Part shown: positions 6,175 to 12,481 of the stretch, piece by piece
How positions within the stretch are numbered: position 1 is the stretch's first letter
Layout: every line of letters starts with the position of its first letter
Assembly (NCBI GenBank): GCA_039027055.1
Contig: JBCCLD010000099.1
Location: 1-12,481, forward strand
Direction: 5' to 3'
From: JBCBEX01 sp039027055
GTDB taxonomy: Bacteria > Bacteroidota > Rhodothermia > Rhodothermales > Rubricoccaceae
Length of the DNA: 12,481 nt
The notes under the pieces: generated by a model
What the model saw: the letters and a program-made list of their open reading frames with translations, nothing else
Told to the model about the DNA's origin: nothing
Databases searched by the model: none
Translations under genes and position numbers: made by a program

Positions 6175-9100
6175 ATGAAGCTCGTCCACAAGCTGCTATT
6201 GATCTTCCTGCTAACCGCGACGATGGCGTCGGGGTTGTGTTACGCGCTGCTGTTCTTCGGGGGAGCGACGGAGACACACCGGCTGGAGCACGCCCAGCAG
6301 CGCGGCGCTGAGCTGGGCGCGGTGGACGTGCTGGACGAGGTGCTAGCTACCACCTTGGGCAACCTGGACGCGCTGGACAGCCTCGCCATCGCCGACGTGC
6401 GGGCTCAGGCCCAGGCCGTCCTCGCAGAGCGGCGCGCGGCGGTCGCCGCAGCGTATGCCGCCGAGGACGCGGCCGTCGTGCAGCAGAGTGCCATCGCCAG
6501 GCTGGTCATCATGGCGTTCCTCGGACTGCCCTTCCTCATCGCGCTTCTGATGGGCATCGGTCTCGCGCGCGCAATCAGCCGCCGCCTGCGCCGCGTCTCC
6601 GACGCCGCCCGGGCGATCGGGACCGGCGACCTCGACCGCCGCCTCCCCGTGCGCAGCCACGACGAGGTCGGCGACCTCGCGCAGGCGTTCAACGACATGG
6701 CCGACGCGCTCGACCGCAGCACGGTCTCCGAAGCCCACCTCAGCGGCATCCTCGACTCCATCGCTGACCCCGTCGGGCTCATCGACCGGGACGCACGGCT
6801 CACCCGCATCAACGACGCCACCGTCGAGCTCTTTGGCGGCAACATGGTCGGGCGCTCGGCCGTGACCCTCTTCGGCGGCACCGAGGCCGACATCGCCGAG
6901 TTCTGGGGCCGCATGCGCGACGAGGAGCGGATCACCGGGTGGGAGACGCAGTTTCGCCGCGTCAACGGCGAACGCTTCCCGGTAGTCGTCTCGGCCGCCA
7001 AGCTCCGCGACGCCGAGGGGCGGGCAACCGGCATGGTCTTCACCGCGCGCGACCTCACGGAGACCAAGCGCGCCGAGGCCGTCCTGCGCGAGGCCATACG
7101 CCAGGCCCAGGCTGCCACGCAGGCCAAGACGGAGTTCCTCGCCACGATGAGCCACGAGATCCGCACGCCCCTCAACGGCGTGATCGGGATGACGGGCTTC
7201 CTCCTCGACAGTGCCCTCGCCGCCGAGCAACGCGAGTACGCCCAGGTCATCCGCAGCTCCGGCGAGACGCTCCTCGCGCTCATCAACGACATCCTCGACT
7301 TCTCGAAGATCGAGGCCGGGATGCTCGAACTGGAGGAGCAGCCCTTCGCGCTCGGGCCCTGCATCGAGGACGCGCTCGACCTGGTTGCCTACCGCGCGGC
7401 GCACCAGGGCCTGGAAATCGGCTACCTCGTGGAGGACGGGGTGCCCGAGAGCGTACGCGGCGACGAGACGCGCCTCCGCCAGATCCTCGCCAACCTCCTC
7501 TCCAACGCCGTCAAGTTCACCGAGCGCGGCGAGGTCACGGTGCTTGTCGAGCCGGTACCGCCGCCGAGTAGGCCCCAGGCCGAGCGGCAGCGGGACGAGC
7601 ACCCCGACGCACACGATGTCGACACAGGCGACACCGACACAGGCGACACCGACGCGGACGCCGCTGGCCCGACCAGCGGTGACCCGACCAGCGGTGACCC
7701 GATCATGTGGCTCCGCCTGAGTGTGCGCGACACTGGCATCGGGATCCCCGCCGACCGCATCGCGGACCTCTTCGAGGAGTTCACGCAGGCCGACGCCTCC
7801 ACGACACGGCGCTACGGCGGGACCGGCCTCGGCCTCGCCATCACCCGGCAGCTCGTCGAGGCGATGGGGGGTACGGTCGAGGTGGAGAGCGTCGTCGGGC
7901 TGGGTTCCATCTTCCACGTGATGCTCCCGCTGGAGCCGGTGCCGGTCACCCACCGCGAGTCGTGCTCGGGCCTCGGCTGCATGGACGGGAAGCACCTCCT
8001 CGTCGTGGACGACAACGCCACCAACCGGCGCATCCTCAGCCTGCAAGGCGAGCGTTGGGGTATGGAGGTCGCCACCGCGGCCTCGGGCCAGGAGGCGGTG
8101 CGCCTTGCCCAGCAGGGCGCCTACGACATCGCCGTGCTCGACTTCAACATGCCGGAGATGGACGGCGTGGCGCTGGCCGAGCGGCTGCAGGCCCTCCAGC
8201 CGACGCTGCCCATGGTGATGCTCAGCTCGATGAGCCAGTCGCCGCCGGCGCGGCCCGATCTGCTAGCAGCCTACCTCAACAAGCCCATCAAGCAGGCCCA
8301 CCTCTGCCGCGTGCTCGTCCGGGCGCTCGGCGAGGACGTTGACGATGCAAGCGACCGGGAGAGTGCGCTCCCTGAGGCGAGCGAGGCGCGGCCGCTGCGC
8401 GTGCTCGTCGTAGAAGACAACGCGGTCAACCAGCGCGTCGTCACCCTCATGCTCGAACGCCTCGGCCACCGCGCCGACTGCGTGGGCGACGGCGTCGAGG
8501 CGCTGGAGGTGCTCGAGCGCGTGCCCTACGACGTCGTGCTGATGGACCTCCGGATGCCGCGCATGGATGGCATCGAGACAACGCGCCGCCTCCGCGCCGA
8601 CCGCTCCGGCCCGCAGCCACCCATCGTGGCGATGACCGCCGACGTGACGCCCGATAAGCGCGAGGCTTGCCTCGCGGTCGGCATGGACGACTTCCTCGGC
8701 AAGCCAGTCGCACAGCCGGCGCTCCGGTCGGTGCTGGCCCGCATCACGGCCGCAGACCTCCCCCCCGAGGTGGAGGTCACCGAGGTGGAGGTGGCCGAGA
8801 CACCCACGCCCGCTGGATTCCCGGGAGGCGACGGCCTTGCCCAAGACGCCCCCACCGAGCACGCCTCCCCGGGCCATGAAGTCGCAGGCGACGGTCCTGC
8901 TGGCGACGGTCCTGCTGGCGACGGCATGGCGGGCGACGGCATAGCAGACGTGCGGTCTGTGGTCGTGGACGTCACTGCTTCCGAGGCCCCACCTTCCGAC
9001 CAGGCTGCACCGCCTGGCGACGACGCGGCCCAAGACGGCGACGCCCTCGCACGCGTCGAGGCGCTGCTACCGACCCTCTTCACCTGCGTGGAGGGCCACC

Positions 9101-9435
9101 CGGAGCGCTTCCTGGAGTTCCTGCGCGACTTCGAGATGAGCGCCCTCGCGCAGTTTTCCGACCTCCAGGAAGGCCTCGACCAGCAGGAGGCCCGCGTCGC
9201 GGCCCGCGCCGCGCACTCGCTCAAGTCGTCGGCGGCGTTCCTCGACCAGCCCGGGTTGGAGCGCGTGGCGCACGAGGTGCAGCTGCGCTGCGACGAGAGC
9301 GACTTCGCGGGCGCGCGAGCACGGCTTCCCGAGATCGTGGCGCTCGTAGACGACCTGCAGACCGCCACCCAAGCCGCCCGCACCCTCCTGTGGACCGAGA
9401 CGTCTGCCCCAGACGACCCGACCCAGACTGGGTAG
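6175..9435 (+). CDS. Membrane hybrid sensor histidine kinase (HAMP-PAS-HisKA-HATPase-REC-REC-HPt)
   Basis: The 1086-residue kinase carries a whole His-Asp-His phosphorelay in one chain. TM1 is at about 7-29, followed by an Ala-rich helical periplasmic part, TM2 at 108-133, HAMP at about 133-185 and PAS at about 186-300. The HisKA H-box at 321-333 has phospho-His327. The HATPase has an N-box with Asn444, G1 DTGIGIP (519-525), an F-box near 533 and G2 GGTGLGL (548-554). REC1 covers 606-718 (Asp612/613, phospho-Asp656, Lys703). REC2 covers 741-856 (Glu747/Asp748, phospho-Asp791, Thr821, Lys843). The HPt domain at about 956-1075 has His1014 in AAHSLKSSA. All key residues are present. Odd points are a 45-50 residue acidic insertion between N-box and G1 and a 95-residue low-complexity linker before HPt. 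The layout is BarA/GacS-like. No response regulator is next to it, so the signal and target are unknown. Confidence 0.93.
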   Translation: MKLVHKLLLIFLLTATMASGLCYALLFFGGATETHRLEHAQQRGAELGAVDVLDEVLATTLGNLDALDSLAIADVRAQAQAVLAERRAAVAAAYAAEDAAVVQQSAIARLVIMAFLGLPFLIALLMGIGLARAISRRLRRVSDAARAIGTGDLDRRLPVRSHDEVGDLAQAFNDMADALDRSTVSEAHLSGILDSIADPVGLIDRDARLTRINDATVELFGGNMVGRSAVTLFGGTEADIAEFWGRMRDEERITGWETQFRRVNGERFPVVVSAAKLRDAEGRATGMVFTARDLTETKRAEAVLREAIRQAQAATQAKTEFLATMSHEIRTPLNGVIGMTGFLLDSALAAEQREYAQVIRSSGETLLALINDILDFSKIEAGMLELEEQPFALGPCIEDALDLVAYRAAHQGLEIGYLVEDGVPESVRGDETRLRQILANLLSNAVKFTERGEVTVLVEPVPPPSRPQAERQRDEHPDAHDVDTGDTDTGDTDADAAGPTSGDPTSGDPIMWLRLSVRDTGIGIPADRIADLFEEFTQADASTTRRYGGTGLGLAITRQLVEAMGGTVEVESVVGLGSIFHVMLPLEPVPVTHRESCSGLGCMDGKHLLVVDDNATNRRILSLQGERWGMEVATAASGQEAVRLAQQGAYDIAVLDFNMPEMDGVALAERLQALQPTLPMVMLSSMSQSPPARPDLLAAYLNKPIKQAHLCRVLVRALGEDVDDASDRESALPEASEARPLRVLVVEDNAVNQRVVTLMLERLGHRADCVGDGVEALEVLERVPYDVVLMDLRMPRMDGIETTRRLRADRSGPQPPIVAMTADVTPDKREACLAVGMDDFLGKPVAQPALRSVLARITAADLPPEVEVTEVEVAETPTPAGFPGGDGLAQDAPTEHASPGHEVAGDGPAGDGPAGDGMAGDGIADVRSVVVDVTASEAPPSDQAAPPGDDAAQDGDALARVEALLPTLFTCVEGHPERFLEFLRDFEMSALAQFSDLQEGLDQQEARVAARAAHSLKSSAAFLDQPGLERVAHEVQLRCDESDFAGARARLPEIVALVDDLQTATQAARTLLWTETSAPDDPTQTG
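7621..7700 (+). repeat. Two 15-base tandem repeats inside the kinase ATPase domain
   Basis: GACACAGGCGACACC occurs at 7621-7635 and 7636-7650. GACCAGCGGTGACCC occurs at 7671-7685 and 7686-7700. Both pairs are exact and in frame, encoding DTGDT and a TSGDP-type pentapeptide. They build the acidic insertion between the N-box and the G1 box. Confidence 0.85.
8887..8946 (+). repeat. Four 15-base tandem repeats in the REC2-HPt linker
   Basis: The units are 8887-8901, 8902-8916, 8917-8931 and 8932-8946, each beginning GGCGACGG. The first two are identical and the last two have diverged. They encode GDGPA, GDGPA, GDGMA and GDGIA, a flexible acidic tether between the second receiver and the HPt domain. 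Confidence 0.85.
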
Positions 9436-9540
9436 AATCACGTCCGTGCGGATCTTCGCGGCGGCGTGCTGGTGTCACGCGCCCACTTCGTCGTTACTCC
9501 ACGACCCGCCTTTCCTGTCGAGCCGCGACCTCCGTCTGCC

Positions 9541-11220
9541 ATGCGCGCTACCTCACGCCCCCGCTCGCTCTACGTCCTGGCCTTCGTCCTCACCCTCGGC
9601 GCGCTCGCCGGGACCGGCTTCGCCTACGGGGACGACTTCTTCGCCATGAAGAAGAACTTCACCATCTTCGGCGAGCTGTACGAGGAGCTGGCCACCGGCT
9701 ACGTGGACCCCGTCGACCCGGAGCGGATGATGCGCGCGGGCATCGAGGCCATGCTGGGCACACTCGATCCGTACACGGTCTTCATCGACGAGGCGGCCAA
9801 CGAGGACATCGACATCGTGACGCGGGGGCGCTACGGCGGCGTCGGCGTGACGGTGAGCCTGCGCGGCGAACGCTTCACGGTGGTGGAGGTCGTGGAGGGC
9901 TACAGCGCCGCCGAGGTGGGCATGCGCCCCGGCGACACCATCCTCAGCGTCGATGGGACGAGTACCGACGTCTTCGAGCAGGACGACCTCCGCGCCCTGC
10001 TGCGCGGCACCCCTGGCACGACGGTCGACCTCACCGTGGAGCGCGAGGGCGAGCCGGGCGCGCTGGCGTTCACGCTCACCCGCGCCGAGATCCAGCTCAA
10101 GAACGTCACCCACTCCGGCTTCCTCGGCGACGAGGCCCGGGGGGTGGGCTACGTACGCCTCGAGCGCTTCGCGCGCACCGCGGGGAGCGAGGCCGAGGAC
10201 GCCATCGCGACGATGCAGGCCCAAGCTAATGAGACAGGGCGCACGCTCTCGGGGCTCGTCCTCGACCTGCGCGGCAACCGCGGCGGGTTGCTCGACCAGG
10301 CCGTCGAGATCGTGGGGCACTTCGTCCCGCAGGGCTCGGTGGTGGTGTCCACGCGGGGACGAGCCGCCGAGAGCGAGCGCGTCTACCGCAGCGAGGCCGC
10401 GCCCATCGCGCCCGACGTGCCGCTCGTAGTGCTCGTGGACGGCGTGAGCGCCTCGGCGAGCGAGATCGTGGCCGGCGCGCTGCAGGACCACGACCGCGCC
10501 GTCGTCCTCGGCGAGACGACCTTCGGCAAGGGCCTCGTGCAGATCATCCGCCCGCTGCCCTACAACACGTCGCTCAAGATGACGACCTCGAAGTACTACA
10601 TCCCGAGCGGGCGTAGCATCCAGAGCATCACCTACTGGCGCGACGAGGCGGGCGGCCACGCCGACGAGGTGCCGGACTCGTTGCGCCGCGCCTTCGAGAC
10701 GCTTGGCGGCCGGACCGTCTTCGACGGCCAGGGCATCAACCCCGACATCGAGGCCAGCCTCGGGCCATTCAGCGAACTGGAAGAGGCGCTCGTGCGCCGC
10801 GCGGCGTTCTTCCGCTTCGCCAACCGCTTCGCTGCCGAGACACCGACGCTGCCGACCGGCTTCGCCGTGGACGACGCGCTGCTGGGCCGCTTCCGCGCCT
10901 TCGTCGACGCCGAGGACATCGCCTACGAGACGCGCGCCGAGCGCATGCTCGCCGAACTCATCGCCGACCTAGACGAGGCAGGCTACGACGCTACCGACGA
11001 CGAGGTGGCTGAGTTGCAGGCAGAGATCGCCGACGAGAAGGACGCCGACTTCGAGCGGCATGCGCCGCGCCTCCGCGAGCGGCTACGCCAGGAGATCCTC
11101 TCGCGCTACGTCGGCCAGCCCGCGCAGGTCGCCACCTCGCTCAGCACCGACCCGCAGTTGCAACAGGCCGTAGCCGTCCTCGGCAACCGTGCGCAGTACC
11201 GGAGCGTACTGGCACCGTAA
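9541..11220 (+). CDS. S41-family C-terminal processing peptidase (CtpA/Prc-like) with PDZ domain
   Basis: The 559-residue protein is an envelope serine protease that trims or degrades proteins by recognising their C-termini. Residues 9-29 are a hydrophobic signal or anchor segment. A helical N-terminal part follows, including the MLGTLDPYTVF motif (71-81) typical of the family. The PDZ domain is at about 97-180 (YGGVGV, GMRPGDTILSVDG). The S41 core runs to about 405, with DLRGNRGG (242-249), VDGVSASASEIVAGALQD (nucleophile Ser305) and TTFGKGLVQ (Lys330 and Gln334). The Ser-Lys spacing of 25 matches known CtpA and Prc enzymes. A helical, acidic C-terminal tail of about 150 residues has no function I recognise, though longer forms are common in Bacteroidota. 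ATG 9541 starts the signal segment. It lies 105 bases after the kinase. Confidence 0.93.
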   Translation: MRATSRPRSLYVLAFVLTLGALAGTGFAYGDDFFAMKKNFTIFGELYEELATGYVDPVDPERMMRAGIEAMLGTLDPYTVFIDEAANEDIDIVTRGRYGGVGVTVSLRGERFTVVEVVEGYSAAEVGMRPGDTILSVDGTSTDVFEQDDLRALLRGTPGTTVDLTVEREGEPGALAFTLTRAEIQLKNVTHSGFLGDEARGVGYVRLERFARTAGSEAEDAIATMQAQANETGRTLSGLVLDLRGNRGGLLDQAVEIVGHFVPQGSVVVSTRGRAAESERVYRSEAAPIAPDVPLVVLVDGVSASASEIVAGALQDHDRAVVLGETTFGKGLVQIIRPLPYNTSLKMTTSKYYIPSGRSIQSITYWRDEAGGHADEVPDSLRRAFETLGGRTVFDGQGINPDIEASLGPFSELEEALVRRAAFFRFANRFAAETPTLPTGFAVDDALLGRFRAFVDAEDIAYETRAERMLAELIADLDEAGYDATDDEVAELQAEIADEKDADFERHAPRLRERLRQEILSRYVGQPAQVATSLSTDPQLQQAVAVLGNRAQYRSVLAP

Positions 11221-11242
11221 GGAAGGCCCAAGGGGACAGGCT

Positions 11243-11304
11243 GAAGGCAAAGCGTTGCGGCGCGTTCTACTTTGGTCGCGACAAGCCGTTCGCTTTCTGC
11301 CTTC
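11243..11304 (+). promoter_or_regulatory. Long bulged stem between the protease and permease genes
   Basis: GAAGGCAAAGCG (11243-11254) pairs with CGCTTTCTGCCTTC (11291-11304) in 12 pairs with a 2-base bulge (11297-11298). The 36-base interval contains the palindrome GTCGCGAC (11275-11282). Four T follow at 11309-11312. It could be a large-loop terminator for the protease transcript or a folded leader of the permease gene. It overlaps the earlier TTG start candidate (11272) but precedes the later one (11311). Confidence 0.35.
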
Positions 11305-12168
11305 TCCATTTTGCCTGTTCTCTTGCCGGATCCGCTGCACGTCGCCCTCTTCCTCGTCACGGGGGCCATCGGTGGGTTCATCGCCGGGCTGATCGGGGTC
11401 GGCGGCGGGGTGATCTTCGGCCCCGTCTTTTTCTTCTACTTCCGCGCCATCGGGGTGGACGACGCCATCCTGACGCCGCTCGTGCTCGGGACGAGCCTGT
11501 TTTGCACGTTAGCGGCGTCGGCATCGGGAACGGTCAGCCAACTCAAGAAGGACGGCGTGCACAAGCGCGTGGCCCTCGTCACGGGTGGCTGCGCCGCGGT
11601 GGCAGTGTTTCTGATGTCACGATTTGTGACGACGCAGCCGTGGTACAACGCGCGAACCTTCCAGGTGGTGCTGGGCGTGGTGCTGCTCGTGGTGGTGGTG
11701 CGGATGCTGCGCAAGAGTTGGCAAAGCCGACAGGGCATGGCCCCTGCCACGGTCGGACCGGTGCGGACGGCGCTGCCGTTCCTCGGCGGGACGGGCCTGG
11801 CAGCGGGCTCGCTTGCAGCAGCGGCGGGCGTGGGCGGCGGCGTGATCCTCGTGCCTGCCTACAACAGCCTGGTGCGGCTGCCCCTCCAGCGCGCCGTCGG
11901 CACCTCCACCGCCACCATCGTCCTCATCTCGCTCATGGGCGTGGCGACCTACGCCCTCCTCGGCCTTGGAGCCGGCACCCCGTCCACCGCCGTCGGCTAC
12001 GTCGATGTCGGGCGGGGCCTGCTACTGGCGCTCCCGACGATGCTCACGGCCCGCCTGGGCGTGAAGGCCGTCTACCGGCTCAACGTGAACGTCGTCCGCC
12101 TCGTCTTCGCGGCGTTTGCGGCGTTCGTGGCGCTTCGGCTGCTCTGGGAAGCGCTCGTCGGCGCTTGA
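11272..12168 (+). CDS. TauE/SafE (TSUP) family membrane permease
   Basis: This is a polytopic inner-membrane protein of up to 298 residues with the two-fold repeat of the TSUP (formerly DUF81) family, whose members export sulfite, sulfoacetate or related small anions. The first half has GFIAGLIGVGGGVIFGP (35-51) and LVLGTSLF near 70. The second half repeats the theme with GVGGGVILVPA (186-196) and AVGTSTATIVLIS (208-220). About eight hydrophobic segments are visible. The length is normal. No in-frame ATG precedes the conserved N-terminus, and the frame has a stop at 11242-11244. The start must therefore be TTG at 11272 or, more compactly, TTG at 11311 (a 285-residue protein starting near PVLLPDPLH). 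The gene follows the protease by 51-90 bases. No sulfur-metabolism gene is adjacent, so the substrate is open. Confidence 0.88.
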   Translation: MVATSRSLSAFSILPVLLPDPLHVALFLVTGAIGGFIAGLIGVGGGVIFGPVFFFYFRAIGVDDAILTPLVLGTSLFCTLAASASGTVSQLKKDGVHKRVALVTGGCAAVAVFLMSRFVTTQPWYNARTFQVVLGVVLLVVVVRMLRKSWQSRQGMAPATVGPVRTALPFLGGTGLAAGSLAAAAGVGGGVILVPAYNSLVRLPLQRAVGTSTATIVLISLMGVATYALLGLGAGTPSTAVGYVDVGRGLLLALPTMLTARLGVKAVYRLNVNVVRLVFAAFAAFVALRLLWEALVGA

Positions 12169-12219
12169 GCCGCGCGCCCCAATCCCGCAGGACCGAGGCG
12201 CGCAGGGTGTCACTGGCGC

Positions 12220-12263
12220 CGTCGGGCGTGGAGATACGAACGTGCACACGTGCATACCCGACG
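12220..12263. terminator. Weak inverted repeat between the converging permease and dodecin genes
   Basis: CGTCGGG (12220-12226) pairs with CCCGACG (12257-12263). A smaller TGCAC/GTGCA inverted repeat lies inside. It sits between two tail-to-tail genes, where a shared terminator is expected. No T-tract is present on either strand, so the call rests on position and pairing alone. Confidence 0.2.
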
Positions 12264-12275
12264 CCGTCGGCGCTA

Positions 12276-12481
12276 TCAGTCGCCACCGGCGTCGGCGCCG
12301 TGGCTGACGACGAACGTCACCTTGCAGTGCGTGCGGAACATGTGGCTGCCGTCGTCCTGGACCTCGATCTCGAAGGACTCGACCCAGACGTGGCGGATGT
12401 TCTTGATGGTGCGGCCGGCCTCGCGGATGGCGTTTTGCGCGGCGTCGTCGAAGCTGACGGTGGACTGCGAGGAGACCTCGA
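12276..12481 (-). CDS. Dodecin-family flavin-binding protein (partial, start beyond window)
   Basis: The visible 67 residues, ending with TGA at 12276-12278, match the dodecin pattern: EVSSQSTVSFDDAAQNAI, then REAGRTIKNIRHVWVESFEIEV, a DDG turn and a last strand with KVTFVV. Dodecins are small (about 65-75 residues) proteins that assemble into hollow dodecamers storing or buffering flavins. The Trp in HVWVES falls where the flavin-stacking Trp of the family lies. Only a few N-terminal residues are missing. The C-terminal SHGADAGGD tail is slightly longer than usual. The gene converges on the TSUP permease, with 107 bases between the stop codons. Confidence 0.85.
   Translation of the reverse strand, partial: EVSSQSTVSFDDAAQNAIREAGRTIKNIRHVWVESFEIEVQDDGSHMFRTHCKVTFVVSHGADAGGD

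Noticed and set aside
7621..7700. Short direct repeats considered as a CRISPR-like array
   Set aside because: The units are 15 bases, directly adjacent without spacers and in frame within a protein gene.
6343..8046. Minus-strand 567-codon open frame opposite the histidine kinase
   Set aside because: It is antisense to conserved HisKA and HATPase motifs, with typical shadow composition.

Overview
The window is G+C-rich bacterial chromosome with six intact or partial protein genes, one interrupted gene, and no rRNA, tRNA, CRISPR array, integrase or transposase that I can see. The gene set points to the phylum Rhodothermota / Bacteroidota side, for example a Rhodothermales or Salinibacter-like marine bacterium. 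It has a TonB-dependent receptor with an N-terminal carboxypeptidase-regulatory-like domain, a two-lipoyl 2-oxo acid dehydrogenase E2, no recognisable Shine-Dalgarno sequence before any start, and a TTG-N19-TAnnTTnG promoter-like site. This placement is inference, not a search result.

Layout. Bases 1-138 hold no gene but carry a run of abutting hairpins (about 13-104). A minus-strand gene (1353 down to 139) encodes a secreted protein made of about 54-residue repeats. It is cut by one in-frame TAG at 886-888, where other repeats have a Gln codon. A 223-base divergent region separates it from a plus-strand TonB-dependent receptor (1577-3892). Next come a 2-oxo acid dehydrogenase E2 acyltransferase (4104-5918), a terminator-like hairpin, a large membrane hybrid histidine kinase (6175-9435), a periplasmic S41 (CtpA-like) protease (9541-11220) and a TauE/SafE (TSUP) permease (about 11272-12168). 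A dodecin-family gene converges on the permease from the minus strand and runs off the right edge (12276-12481).

The genes do not form one pathway. Outer-membrane uptake (receptor), central carbon metabolism (E2), phosphorelay signalling (kinase), envelope proteolysis (S41), anion export (TSUP) and flavin binding (dodecin) look like ordinary chromosomal neighbours. I see no convincing new multi-gene system. The parts most worth a second look are the amber-split repeat gene, the hairpin cluster at the left edge, near-identical DNA for the two lipoyl domains, several 15-base in-frame tandem repeats in interdomain linkers, and a long stem just upstream of the permease coding region.
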